DNA of 64,000 nt from Bursaphelenchus xylophilus (Eukaryota; Nematoda; Chromadorea; Rhabditida; Aphelenchoididae). The DNA lies in the NCBI GenBank assembly GCA_904066235.2, contig CAJFCV020000004.1:8866001-8930000 (forward strand), given 5' to 3'. The notes under the pieces were generated by a model. The model was not told where the DNA came from. It saw only the letters and a program-made list of their open reading frames with translations, and ran no database searches. Within the stretch, counting starts at the first letter, position 1. Each line of letters begins with the position of its first letter. Positions 1 to 12,200 of this stretch are shown here, one piece after another. A program made the translations under genes and the position numbers.

Positions 1-1674
1 GTGGCGACCATAGGTCTTGAAGAGTTACGAACCACACTGAAATTGTCCGCACTTCCACCCTGGAAACCATTTAACCTAACCGAACCAAGCGAGCATGAGC
101 TGGCATCAGCAACTACAATCGAAGAGTACTACAATTTGAGGGAGCCGCGCTCAAAAATGAGAAGTCTTTCGAGCATAACATAGATACTGCAGTTGCATAT
201 TTACAGGGTGACAAAGAAAAAATGCAACTCATATTTATGGCCATATTTTGTCTAAAACACCAAACTTAACTAAAGTAAAGGTAAATATCAGCAACATAGA
301 GTATTGTTAATAGTATACTCACCCAGTTTTAAGGTGGCTGTTCTTGGCGCCGAGATAGAGCTCAAAACGTGACTTTAAATTTTGGGCGATTCGCCGGAGC
401 TTTTTTTGGAGAAATCGGTCCCGTTCTTACCGCAGCGAAAAATTAGCGGCTCCAAACTTTTTTGGCGTGAACTAGAGGTCTTGACCTCCAACGGAAGAAA
501 AAACATAGTCCACCGGATTCAGATCCGGCGAGTAGGCGGCCATTTAGCAGACCACATAAAATCGGGAAAAATGATCCTTTCCTGGCCTTGCGTCTTTTTT
601 GCTTTATGGGCGATGGCGGAATGCTGCTACGGTGTCCATTTTGAATCGCCAAGGTGCTACTGAGCCCACGGGTTCACGTTGGTGCCCAAAATCTCGCTGC
701 TAGACTTATCGGTTTGGTTTTGACTCTTTTATCCAAGAAAACCAAGGATATCACGCCGCTGGCGCAAAACGTTGCCCCAGACCATGAGAGGCCGGATTTT
801 TACTGGGTTCAAAAATAGCGTATGGTTTTTGACTCTAAACAGCCCAACTCCTGTCATTCTGGTGGTTGTAGGCCTGCTCGATGTTGAAATATTTCTCACC
901 GACGGACAGGATCTTCTCTCATCGCTGACCTGCGGCGCGACGCTTGAATTTTCGACATTTTTTCAGATATTTTTGCTTGTAGTATTCCGGGATGCGCTAG
1001 GCTTTTTGGAGCTTTTTAGGCTTGCGCTACGGTGCATTGCTGGCCATTCATCGACCAGCTGTTGTGTTGATGCCGGTCGGCCGGGCAATCTTTTTCATGG
1101 ACACCATCAGATTTTGCTTCACTCGCTTTTTGATGATCTCAAAGTTGCCAGAAGTGTTCAAGATGCGCTTTCATCTATTTCCTGGACACTTAACATCGTG
1201 GCCAAGCTCGTTGAGTCGTTTGGTGGCTGTTGGCGTAGCAGATTTTCCTACACCGAGCAGTTTAGCAATCTCACACTGTCCTTTTTCTTCCCGAGACAGG
1301 TTTAAAATTGGGGTCCCTCAGTTTGACACTCAATACAAAGATGATAATCAATCGATATGGGCATGAAACTCAAAAGACTAGGACAGAAAAACACGGAGAA
1401 TTTAATGGTATAAAAAATATTCCGCTACACCTAAACAGTTTCGCTGCAGGACCAATGAAAAAAAGTTGCATTTTTTATTTGTCACCCTGTAAAAAAGCGA
1501 CTACAAACCGTTTTCAAAAGAACATTTGAACAAGTTTCTCCTTCTGCTCCAAAATTGCTAAATAAGAAAGCAATCGATCGTATGATTGAACTGTTTCGCG
1601 CGATGGATGTTAAAATTTGCAAGGCAACTTCGAATATGCTAATGAATTGTGATTGTTGGGATGATGATCTTTAG
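1..1674 (+). pseudogene. Coding-like sequence split by a mariner insertion
   Basis: I do not recognise the protein. Bases 1-180 read openly in one frame; near base 135 the open reading slips by one base and continues in frame up to the TA at 202-203. The 204-1489 element follows. If the element and one TA copy are ignored, the frame runs on without interruption for 60 further codons from 1492 (it begins KKRLQTVFKR and ends CDCWDDDL) to a TAG at 1672-1674. The host frame therefore predates the insertion. The left end lies outside the window, so total length is unknown. The frameshift and the insertion make it a relic, either of a gene or of an older transposon ORF. The one-base slip could instead be an unrecognised intron. 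Confidence is moderate for a coding origin and low for identity. Confidence 0.4.
204..1489 (-). mobile_element. Degenerate Tc1/mariner element with 26-bp inverted repeats
   Basis: Both ends read CAGGGTGACAAA inward, and the inverted repeats agree over about 26 bp with one mismatch. The element is flanked by TA on both sides (202-203 and 1490-1491), the target used by Tc1/mariner elements. At 1286 bp it has the usual size. The minus strand carries a broken transposase: a motif AYSPDLNPVDYVF, typical of the C-terminal catalytic region, lies near 490-545, and a WGNVLRQ-like segment near 755-790, but stops and frameshifts separate them. It is not able to encode an intact transposase. Confidence 0.85.
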
Positions 1675-1997
1675 ATAAATACACTTACCTTTTTATTTCT
1701 CGTTAAAATTCTTGGCACTGGTGGAGATTCCGCTGTCTGAATGCACGAGTTTGCTTCTATGTCTGAAATTACATCAAAAAACTCAAATTATATATGGCCA
1801 ATCTTGATCTGTCCCAGAAACCACGCAATATTGCGAAAACTGAGGACAAACTGGACAACTAAGAACAATTAATAGCATTCTAAAGTTCAAATAGGTGTGG
1901 AAACCGGCTTACTCTGTGAAATTCCATTTAACCATCACTTTTACATTCGAACATCAGCTTTAAGGCTTTAGTTGGTATGTGAATCCCTAAAAGGTTT
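1675..1997. other. AT-rich intergenic stretch, nothing identified
   Basis: No long open frame, splice-consistent exon or inverted repeat was seen between the split coding relic and the first family-A MITE. Confidence 0.4.
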
Positions 1998-2374
1998 ACA
2001 GGGGAAGTACCCCAAGTGCGACGCTCAGATTTTGATGAAACTTGGCACAAATTTACCGTAATTTTTTGTAAAATAAATATATACGAAAATCCAAACTCGC
2101 GCTTTGCAGAAACAACCGAGACTTTTTTTGATCGAAAGTTGGTGAAAATTTCACAATTTTTGTCAAATTTTGGCAAGAAAAGTTTCATGCCTATTTTTAC
2201 CATAGAGTCAGATATTTTCACAAAAGATCAACGTTTTCCGCACGAAACAACGTTCAATATCTCGGTGGCACTTGCAAAGAGCGAACTAAAACTTTCAGGA
2301 ATTGATGTTTAGTCTATGCCCGACGGGTGCGCAAAATTTGTATAAAATCTGAACGTTGGAGCCCTTCCCTTGTC
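1998..2374 (+). mobile_element. Family-A MITE, nearly complete copy
   Basis: This is one of the better copies of a dispersed repeat of about 400 bp that occurs many times in the window. The left end reads GGGGAAGTACCCCAAGTGCG and the right end is its approximate inverse (CTTCCCTTGT preceded by an inverted TCTGAACGTTGGAG). Internal landmarks shared by copies are GATGAAACTTGGCACAAATT near the left end, a CTCGCGCTTTGCAGAAAC block, a GAAAAGTTTCATGCCTATTT block and AATATCTCGG near the right. The open frames inside it are by-products of the repeat and have no coding support. Confidence 0.7.
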
Positions 2375-3049
2375 AGCTGATTTTTCCGATGAGAGAGGTT
2401 GAACCATCCTGTTTTGGGCTTGCAAAATGAGGAGTTTTGGCCAGACGAGAAACCATTTTTGTCCACAATGTTCTCATCTTTGCACGGAAAGGTTGTCTTT
2501 CGTTGCGCGCCGCGCTTGTATGTAATTAAACCCAAAAAAAATCTATTATAAAGAATAATTCTCTTGGTCTCTGAGGTTTGATTTATCACAACGTTTACGG
2601 CCTCACAAAAGTTTGATGTAATTATGTTCTTATTAATATGGCAGAGCACAAAACGGAGCGATGTTTTACTTGTCCAAAAATTCCCACCGTATTCCTTGGT
2701 TCGCACAAGCTTCATTCTTTTCGTCCAAGGATTCAGACAATTTGCCTGCATTTTCTACAAACAAAATGTTTTGAACGAGTAGTTATAGCAGAATACATGC
2801 ACAATATTTACAAAATACAGTACCCGCTTGACCTTTAGACAACTCAGAGGTTTTATTTTATTTTTTAATAAGAGCCTGCAATGAAGTTCACATAGTCCAG
2901 CACAAAAATTCTTCGGAGCCTTGAAATACGTATATAGGGATGGTGCGGAATGTCTAATTTGATTAGGCTCTTGGCTCTGGGATTAGGAAGAGATTAGCTC
3001 AGCTGTTTAGTCTACAACACGCCATTTAAAAATAGCGTTCTGTAGACGT
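2375..3049. other. Repeat-derived intergenic sequence without a gene
   Basis: Short stretches such as AAAATGAGGAG and CCATTTTTG resemble the inverse orientation of family A, but no complete copy or coding exon could be outlined. Confidence 0.35.
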
Positions 3050-3690
3050 GACGACGTTACGGAGAAGTGCTCTAACGTAAGCAGTGTTAAGATTATGATG
3101 GTGCTTGGGACAAATTTAGGTTAATTTTTTCTTACACTTTTTTTTAGTTTAGAAAAATGTAAGATTGCTAGGTCAAAGTCTATATAAGTAATCGAGATTT
3201 TCAGTCCAAAAGTTGGCCAAAATTAGAGAGTTGTCTTATCCAAAGAAAATGTTGGCTTATTTTTACCGGAGAGGCCAATGTTCTCACAAAAAAATCACTT
3301 TTTTAATGTGAAATTTGCGGAGAAATAAGAATGAAGAAATAAGACAGATTTTGAGATTTTGAAAAAGACGCTAAATTTGCTTTCCCGAGCTTTTTTTCTC
3401 ATGTCGGCCTCATTTTTTCCGTTCTATTTTTTCAAAAAAAGGTGAGGAAAGCGTTTTTAACGTTTTGCTTCGGAACGAGCGGTGTGATCTTTTCACTTTT
3501 ATGTAGCCAAAAACGTTTTTCTCTCTGACCGTTCTCGCTTTTAACGTGCTCTCTCGTCGCCAAAAGATCGCTGGCTGCCTCTGAGAAACGTGAGCCAAAA
3601 TTTTGAAAAAATAGCTCACGCCCAACGCGTATGCAAAAATTCAAAGAAAACATGAGCGTTGGAATTTTTGGCATTTCCTTTGCCATCGAT
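3050..3690 (+). mobile_element. Family-A MITE, degenerate long copy
   Basis: The left part has GAGAAGTGCTCTAACG and ATGGTGCTTGGGACAAATTT. The middle has a CTTATTTTTACCGGAGAG block matching the family. The right part has TTTTTCTCTCTGACCG, GTGCTCTCTCGTCGCCAAAA and a terminal GAGCGTTGGAATTTTTGGC. The order of blocks matches other family-A copies, with extra sequence in the middle, so it is either an old copy with an insertion or two fused fragments. Confidence 0.5.
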
Positions 3691-4284
3691 TACAAATACA
3701 TATATGCAAATTTATTTGCCATTTCTATTCCGTTTTCAATGTCAGTGTTCCTCTGCGCATGATGAGTCCAGCTCCGATTTCGGTGGGCTCTAAAATACAC
3801 AACGCAGATTCCCGCTGAAACGTGCTTGCCCCCCGAGATTGGGGGGAGTTAATAACGAAGGGACTGGGAGTTCAGGTCTCTCTTTTCTCTTTTTTGTGCT
3901 ACCAAATTTGTAGTTTTTCGTCCCCCCGTTTTTCTCGCCTTTTGAATTCGTCGAGAGCCCGCTTTCCCTGCCCTCGAATAATTGGATTCGCCTCGGGGGA
4001 ATTGAGGTGGTTCCGCAGGTAAATGTAACGACTAGGTGTTACATTTGATACGTTGCATTTGTCGGCTCTTTTGGGGATTCGGAGACGCGCGTAATGCGGT
4101 AAAATACGAAGGGTTTGTGGGAGAGAGAGAACATGTGGTCTTGTGTAATGGAAACTTTAGACTTTACTGTTGGTTTGTGGAGTTTTTTGCGACGGGAAAA
4201 TAATAATTTTATATTTATTTTGGAGGTTATCGGTTATTGCACGTAGTTGCTGACATTCTGAAGGATAAAGGTTACATGGTCAAA
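3691..4284. other. Intergenic stretch without a supported gene
   Basis: Locally richer in G and C (3820-4020), but no reading frame with splice support. One exact copy of the decamer GTAAAATACG lies at 4099-4108. Confidence 0.35.
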
Positions 4285-4670
4285 GAGCAAAGCCTTGATG
4301 ATGGCTGGCACAAATTTCAGTCAAAATTTTTTGAAGACTTAAAATCCAAAGCTTCCGTTTTACACCGATATCCCAGACCTTTTACGTCGGAAATTAACGA
4401 AATTCGACGTTTGTTTCCTACATATTTTTTGGCATGAAAAGCCTCATTATGACTTCCAGTTGTCAGGGCAACATTTCTACTGAACAATTTTTTTCGCGGA
4501 ATTGACAATGATACGGAAAGACCTATTTCTCTCTATGGCCGCTCTCCGCATTCTCCGTACTCTCTTGTCGTTAAAGATTATTGAATATCTCGGTTCTCCA
4601 TGGAAAGTGGAGGCTGAAATTTTTGGTGATTGATGTATAGGGAAGGCATGCGCAAAACGTAGAGAAAGTC
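4285..4670 (+). mobile_element. Family-A MITE, diverged copy
   Basis: Recognised by GATGATGGCTGGCACAAATT, TTTTTGGCATGAAAAG, CTATGGCCGCTCTCCGCATT and GAATATCTCGG in the family order. Terminal inverted repeats are eroded. Confidence 0.5.
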
Positions 4671-4744
4671 TTACAGTCACGTTTCGGACACATTTATTAT
4701 TTTTAAAACAAAAATAATTTCATTACTTTTGATCCCGTTTTTAC

Positions 4745-5110
4745 TGTATAAGAATAAAGTTGAACCTGTTTACAACAAACTCCGACCCAAGGGTGTTGTG
4801 GAGCCTCAAAAGCCTCCACAATTCCCACAGAAATTAGCATAAACCAAATCATATAAAAGCTATGTCTCGTCACCAATTAGAGGATGAATCCCATTTCTCT
4901 TTCTTCGTGTGCGGTGGTCTAAATAAACCTTCCTTCTAACTTGTGTCTATTCCATCTACCTATCTACGTTTGATCATTCATTTCATGGGGGCTGAGCCGG
5001 GGATCGATCCCGGGACCTCTTTATAACAAACAATCTCAGAGAGACCAAAACTCAGTTTTATGGCAAAATTGAACCTCTCTACAACAAACCTTTCTCATAA
5101 CGAAATGAAT
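4745..5110 (+). mobile_element. Pogo-like repeat interrupted by an LTR
   Basis: Blocks of the form GAACCTGTTTACAACAAAC and CCTCTTTATAACAAACAATC occur on both sides of the LTR at 4794-5017. Equivalent blocks (for example CAAAACTCTGTACAGCAAAT when inverted) occur at 7.6, 17.0 and 25.2 kb. Such AACCTCTATATAACGAA-like ends are typical of pogo/Tigger-type Tc1/mariner relatives. No transposase was seen. Confidence 0.45.
4794..5017 (+). mobile_element. Solo LTR followed by a tRNA-complementary primer site
   Basis: The segment begins TGTTGTGGAG and ends ATTTCA at 4985, so it has TG...CA termini. It contains a TATA box (ATATAAAAGC near 4850-4860) and a polyadenylation signal AATAAA at 4922-4927 in the order expected of a compact LTR of 192 bp. 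It is followed directly by TGGGGGCTGAGCCGGGGATC, which has the TGG start of a primer binding site. The following bases continue the complement of a tRNA T-arm. No gag or pol follows: sequence of the host repeat resumes at about 5018. I read this as a solo LTR with a short downstream remnant. Confidence 0.5.
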
Positions 5111-7639
5111 TTTTTTGTTCCCTGCAAATCGTACCCGGAGGTTCAACTACACTACTCTTTACTCCTTACAATTCCTAATTTCTTGCTCGTGCACGTTAAT
5201 TTCTTTTCATTTATTCAATTTTTTTTGTTAATGTCTGCATACTATCCCAATTAAATTTTCCCTTGCCAGACGAAGCTTTGAGGTATTTAAAGCCACGGAT
5301 TTGGAAAAAACGAAAGCGAACCGCAGGGTTCACGCAAAAATTTTTGAACTTTAGTGAACTCTCGAAAATGGGGAAATTCATCCAAAGAATGTTGTTTTAC
5401 TTCTAAAACCTTGTGTTAAAAAATATTTGAAGAGGATAAAGAATATGTATAGTTAACTGGACCTCAAATTTCGAACAATAGAATAAAAATCCCCTCCCAT
5501 TTGCGTCAAAAGAGATCGTTTTTAAAGGTACTGGGAATAAGAGTTGAACCGGAGATTTTCTAAGAAACTTTTTGAGCTTTAGAACCTTGGAAAATACCAT
5601 ACAATGCAAAAAATGCTTCTTTTCTTTGTGTTTTGTGTTCAAAGCGTGGAAGTGTGGTCTTACAGGACAAGTAATCGTAGCTTATTGAAGAAAGACCAAA
5701 CTTGCGTCACGGTTTTTTTTAAGAGATGCGGAATTCCTAGCCCACGCCCTTGCGGTAAAACGGTATAACTTTTTGCCAAGCTGATAACTTTAAAGCTTTG
5801 CAATTTTTTGACCCCTGATTGGAGCGTTAGACGTGGGACAAGGAACCCGTTTTTCGTCTGACCGGGTCTCCTCACTCATTGTTCTCTCTCGACATAAGAT
5901 TGTCGAATATCTCGGCTGCCGCAGAAAAATGGGAACCAAAATTTTCACTGATTAACGTAAAAACCGGCATGCAAATTTGTTAGAAGATAAGAGTGGCTCT
6001 GCCTTCCTTTATACGACTGTGAAATTCCGCTTGCGCTTAATTTTGGGGCCGAGTAAGCTATCGGGGAGAACAAAACGTTCCATAGTGGCATATTTTTTGT
6101 ATATGTATGTATATATAATAACAATTGTGCCGTTTTATAAAAAAAGCACGCTTAAAATTTGTATGAGACTGTCAGGAGCCGCATATCATTGTACTCCACA
6201 TCGCCTACGTGGGCTTGGTTGTACTAAACACATCGAAAAATACAAAGAAGCACTTATATCACGCCGATATCGCTTTTGTTTTGTATACACAATGAAAGAT
6301 TATCAACTTTCCGGTTTCGCTTATACATCTTATACATATGCACAACGTATATGTATACTTTTATAACTGGGCGGCGCGCTGTAAAAGCTGCTTATCGTTA
6401 GCAAACTTCTTTTTGCTAGATAATGTCCCATCTTTTTTCATTACTATCTCCATCTCTTATGTAGGCTTTTTTAAGGAAATAAGTCCATAATATTTTATTA
6501 CGTATTGTCAAATAATTTTTTTATTTTTTTTTTCTTGTTTTTGTAGTTTTTGCAAACTGCATAAAAAATTGGAGAGGCTCGCAGTTAGGTATGGCTCTTA
6601 AGTCTGGCCCAAGCAACTCTAAAACGGGTCGGGCCGGGATTTTTACAATGTCTTGTAATCTTGCAAGCGGCATGATGACTAAATTACACTCATTTTTTCA
6701 AAAATTTGTTTTCATTTCTTTGCATAGCCCTCCTTCTGGTATTGTTTTTTGGATTCTTAGTGACAAAATGGAGTCCAAGGCGTGGCGCGGACTAGAGTAC
6801 AGTGCTAGGACAAGATTTGGTCATGTTTTTAAAACTTGTTCCATTAAAAATGTCATGTATGACAAGCGTAATTAATATAAATAGTTGTGATTACACAAAT
6901 TTCCACCGGTTTCAGCCTCAGGGCGGCAATGAGGGCCGTTCCTCGGGAAATTTTTAGATATGGTATGTCACAGGTTTTGATGACTGGTTAAATGCCAATT
7001 TTGTGGCTGTATTTCATGTATAACATGCATTCTGAAGCCTTGCGAAGAGCGGCTTTATTAGAACTTGGAAAATAACTTTCGATTTATAGATGAATTGCCA
7101 GTGCTGCAACGTTCAGTTTCTGGTGAAACTTCTCTTAAATTTACTGACAATTAATTCTAAACAAGCGCTCATAACTTCCACGCCTTTTCCAAAAACCCGC
7201 ATGCAATGTGCGTCGGCGACAAAAGATCGACGCACTTTTGAAACGGCGTAATATCACATGACGATGTTTCTTCCTTATCTGACACAAACAACAGGCGTAG
7301 CCTTGTGTGTCGCCGAGCCTCGTTGAAGGTCGTTACAATCAGGATGGATCATCTTGGCGGACTTGAAACACGAAATCATTTTTCCGTCTTGTTCTTTGCG
7401 ATATTCGCGCAATTTAAAAGGTCGGCAGAGAATTAGCACTTTAAGAGTCTATTGTTAATGATTTTTTGGTTTTGACTGTTTGCTCTTGTTGCAGGATACG
7501 TCGGAGATCCCAAAATTGTCCACAACGACTTGTTGCCCAGCTGGCGATAGATAAATAAAGGAGGAATTCTAAATTTTTTTGATTAGATGCTTGAAGTATG
7601 TCGCACAAAATTCAGTGAGAACCTCTACGAAAAAGACTT
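5111..7639. other. Gene-free AT-rich stretch
   Basis: No exon with splice support was found. A family-A fragment lies at 5860-5985 and low-complexity TA-rich sequence at about 6100-6360. Short open frames here have no recognisable motif. Confidence 0.4.
5860..5985 (+). mobile_element. Family-A MITE fragment (right part)
   Basis: Contains TTGTTCTCTCTCGACATAAG, GAATATCTCGGCTGCCGCAG and ACCAAAATTTTCACTGATT, which are the right-hand landmarks of family A. The left part is missing. Confidence 0.45.
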
Positions 7640-7775
7640 CCATACAGCAAAGCCAATCTATAGCGAACAATTTCAGAGGTCTCAAGCGGGAATTTTAGTT
7701 CAAAGTAAACCTCTGTATAACAAACAACTTTTTTAGCAAAGATTTTTTTCTTCATTGTACAGAGATTTGTTTCAC
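7640..7775 (+). mobile_element. Pogo-like repeat fragment
   Basis: Contains CTATAGCGAACAATTTCAG, AAACCTCTGTATAACAAAC and GTACAGAGATTTGTTTCACT, shared with the fragments at 4.7-5.1, 16.9-17.1 and 25.2-25.3 kb. Confidence 0.45.
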
Positions 7776-9217
7776 TGCATCTGACAGTTTGAGGGCTTGA
7801 TCTACAAAAAGCATTCTTTATGTGTTGAGCTTTGAAACTTTTTACTTATAGATCTTTGACCTAGAACCCAAGAAACTAAAATTTGATGAAATTGTGACAC
7901 ACGTGGCCGTGAGTAAACAAATAAATAAGGAAGCGCGTGTTGGTTTTTTATTACCTTATTTTGACCACATTCCTTGTATTGTCATTGTTTGTTTTCTTCT
8001 CTACTTTGTAGCAAATTCTGCAGGAATAAAACTTGTCATTCATGGGTGATTTTTTACATATAGTGTATCTACTTGCACACATATTTATCTCCAAAGCTTC
8101 AGCTCGCTATCTTCTACGGCAACTGAGATTTTTGGGCCTTTTTCATAGAGAGCATGCAAAATGACGAGAGTGGAAAAGATGAGAAGCGTTTTTTGGCCAT
8201 AACTTTTTTTTCTTCTCCAAAAAATCTCCTAAAAATTGCCATCGGAAAAGATCGTTGGAATACCTGAGTTTCATCAGAAAAATCACCTTATTTTGTCGCC
8301 TTATTTCTAAATTTTTCCATTTCCACCCTCCACACTTCCAATCTCTCTCTCTCTCTCTTTCTTTTCGGTTTTTAAATTTTCGCCGTGAGCGACGTCTGAC
8401 CTCTCCTCAGACGCTCCTTTTTAACCGCTGATAAAATTGTGAAAATGATGACATCACACGCACAACTCACTCTTGTATCCAGTATTTTGTACAATCGATA
8501 TCGTCCCGTCGACCATTTGATAAGCTTTTTTGAGAGTTGAATTCTCATTTATATTACCCTTGAAGCATTAATTTCATTGAAAAACTTAATTATCTTAGAA
8601 ACATCCCCTAAGGCAATATTTACTTAGATTTTGAGGAGCGCGGTTTATATGCACACGTGTTGGCGTTGACGGTTTATTCTTCATAGTCTTTAGGGACCAG
8701 GGATTCAGCGTTTCAGGGAATGGAGTCAAGAATTTCTGGGGTTCTGGAGATTGTTTTGGAAAAAGAGGTTTCAAGGGTCTCCAAGGGGTCAAATTACTTG
8801 GAATACGTATTGCTTTTTTAGATGTGACAAGTAAAAAAATATATTTTAGCAAAAAATGAACGACATTTTTTCCTACTGATTTTTTTCGTTTCTGTATTCG
8901 TCATTTACTACATATTTCTTGATGATCCACTCATGTCTCCGAACTAACTAAATCAATATTTTTGCAAACTAAACCAACATTTTGAAGGCCTTTAGTTCGA
9001 CTATTTGCCCATTTAACCGCTCATTTTTTTAAATTTTTTCCCCCTCAAGCCTATGAAAATGTGCTCAAACTTATTAGTTTAAAAAAAAAGTCCCTCGATT
9101 CCCCAATTTTTTCCAAACTAGAATTTCCTTTCTCCCTTTGGCTAATTTTTCCTCCATTTCTCGATAAAGTTCTCTCCAAAAAATACTCGATTTTAATGTA
9201 CAAAAACATTACTTCAG
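7776..9217. other. Intergenic region upstream of the nuclear receptor
   Basis: Holds a weak inverted family-A fragment at about 8085-8290 (ATGCAAAATGACGAGAGTGG and GCGTTTTTTGGCCATAAC) and a CT-dinucleotide run near 8343-8360. No exon was supported. The last 150 bases are AT-rich with pyrimidine tracts leading to the TTCAG before the receptor ATG. Confidence 0.4.
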
Positions 9218-12200
9218 ATGACCTCCACACACATTGTTGGAGTCGACGCGGACGGCCTGGTTTACTATGCATATGGCGGCGAGAAGGTGAAGCTAAAGTG
9301 TTTGGTGTCGCAACAAGACATGGAGGCGGAATTTGGCAGCGACTCCTGTTGGGTAGGTAAAATACGATTTAATCAATATTTGATGTTTTATTTTATAGGG
9401 CTTTGATGTGAATAGTTGCGAAAAAGATGAGATTTTATGGGCTTATTTGACTTTTTCCATTTTTTTAAATAAAAACTGAGACGTTGAAGTTAATTTACAC
9501 AAGCTTACTGGTGGAAATGGAGGTAATAAAGTCCCCATTTTCTTCGAAATTTCGAGTTTTTGCGGGTATTTTAAAAAATTTCAGCCTAGACAGTACGTAA
9601 AACGAGGAGAGACGGACTGAGAAAAGAACAGTCTTTTACACAAAAAAAATAATTTTTAAAATACGACTCCGTTTCGTACCCCTAAATATTTTTATAATTT
9701 TTAAACTAAATATTCAAAAAATCCCAAATTTTTCAGGTCTGCAGCTCCCCAGCCAATGGGATTCACTTCAAAGCGGTCAGTTGTGCCGCTTGCAACGCGT
9801 TCTTCCGGCGAAGTATCGCTTCAAAACGGGTATATTTATGCCGGAAGGATGGGGATTGTGCCATAAATAAGAATGTTCGCTGCCTTTGTCGCGCCTGTCG
9901 ATTGAAGAAATGCGTTTTTGTTGGGATGGATGCTAGAGGTAAACATTATTTATTTTTTCGGATTTTTTTTATTTGAGGTGAAAATTGGGATATTTATCAG
10001 GGTTTGAAGGTAAAATATGAACGCTTTTTCAAATTTTTTTTGTTAAACTTGTACGAATTTTAATTTACAGCTACTTTGCAATTTCTGAAAATTTTTACAT
10101 TTTTGTAAACGCTTCAAGAATTTGGTTCATAAAAAATGGCGTTGGAATTTAATTCTGGCCTAAAAAATTAATTTAAAATAAAATAAATTAACTAAAAATT
10201 AAAATCTTTGCCCATAATTTTTTGTTTCTGCTTGAAGAAGTTTGTTTTTTGGCAGAAAATTCGAAAATCACAAGAAAAAATTTATTTTTTTTGATTGCGT
10301 CCGCCCTAAAAATACTGACGGCGAATTATCGGTATTTTCTGGTAAAATACGTACCACTTTCGCCAAGTGTTTATTTCCAAATTATACTCATCATTTTCTC
10401 CCATGTAACTATTATTTTCAGTGGTTCAACCACAACGCGGAGCTCTGCATGAACCGGATTCTAGTCCAAAACAGGTCGTTCCAAAAGGAATTAAAATTGA
10501 GAATAAGTAAGTGTGCAACTTTTGACCGTATTTCTATCTATCGTATATTATTTTGATGTCCACTTTGTTTTATTATGTAAATAAGATAGCAATTTTTCAG
10601 ATGCAGTCCAAACTCGGACGACCTCAGCATCCGATCAGACACGGAGAGTGTTCTGTCGCATCGATTGTTCAGCGATAAAAGCTCCGTTTATGAGGTAAGC
10701 CAAAGCAATATTTAAAAGACCAAAATAATTGTAATTTTGATGATGCGGCGTTCTAAGCTTGCGCTTTGCAGAAACAACCATTTTTTGTAAAAAGTTGTCG
10801 GAAGTTGCTCATTTTTTTGCAAATTTTTCTGCGAAAGTTTTTAAAAAACCATTCGTTTTATGGCACTCTTTTTAAAATCTCATTAAACCATGTTAACTCT
10901 AATTCAAGAAATTGGCCTTCAAACATGAACTGGATGACTAAAAATTAGGTCTCGAAGTATGACTTTGTCGTTTTTTTGTTTTGCGTTTTTCACGGGTTGA
11001 GAAACATTTTCGCAATTTCTGTTTAGAGCGTCTGAAAGAACGCTAAAAACGCTATCCACTGATATATGTTTCATATGGTAGGGCTTTATATCACAACTTT
11101 TATAAGGCTTCCAAGATGACCAACTTTGTCTTAACTCCTTTTTTATGGTTCTTTAAAAAAATTATGCTTTCAAAATTCACCTTCAAAAACCCAAAAAAGC
11201 CTCAGGACGCTGTCTATCCCTCATAATCCCCTTTTCAGGCCGACCTAAACAAGCCTTCCGTGTCTTCGGAGTTATGTTCCAGTCCCTCCTGTTCCTCGCA
11301 AGTCTCCTTTAAAATCATCGATGCCGGCTTGACGGCCTACAAAAAGTTGTTGGATCGGCGTCGAATCATCTACACGACCACGTCGCTGGCCGACATGATG
11401 AGTGGCGTTGAGCCGGAGTTCCGGAAGCACGGAAGCGCCGACCATCATCGTTTGGAGTGCGCGCAGATACGAACATGGGTCGCGAACGCCATGGAATTCT
11501 TCGGCTCCTTCTATTTCCTCAACGAGCTGGACGTGAAGGATCGTTGCGCAATGTTTAAGGCGTTCCTGGTCAACTTTATCAACCTGGAAAAGTATTATTT
11601 GACCTACAAGAAAGGCGGCGCCGTCCAGAATCGGATTTATTGCCAAGATTATATTTACATCGACTTGAATGAGCTGATCGAAGCAACGAATGGAGAGAAG
11701 AAGGCCTTCAAACAGGGCGACAAAGTGATGGACAGTGCGACGACGAACAAAATAAACTTGCCGGATTGTATAAAAGCGATGGAATTGCTGGTGCGGCCGA
11801 TGCATGAGCTCCAAATGGACGATACCGAGTTCATTTGCTGCGCTGTCAGCATGATGTTCGACTCGAGTAAGTTATTTTTTAATCCTTAAAAATAGCGTCA
11901 ACAATTTTTTTCGCACGGTGCGGTATTAAAATTGAAAAATTACAATTTTGCTCCGCACAGTGCAAATTTTGCGAATTTTGTTATTGCACAGTGCAGGGTT
12001 GAGTAATTTTTTTGGCTCTTCGGAAATTGAAAGTTCCTATAGTGTATTAGAATTTATAAAAAAAACTTATTTTTAATTGTTTCCCGCACCGTGCGAAAAT
12101 TTAAGTTTAAAAATCACTGCACAGTGCGGATTTTCGGAAAATTGTTATTGCACAGTGCAGTGTGGAAAAAAAAGTTTTGCCATGAAAAAAGGCCTGATAT

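Noticed and set aside
3750..3830. Hammerhead-ribozyme-like string ATGATGAGTCC
   Set aside because: The CTGATGA core is altered and no GAAA follows at a workable distance.
4986..5020. tRNA gene
   Set aside because: Only the T-arm and acceptor-like part is present, in the complementary sense next to an LTR end; no anticodon or D-arm.
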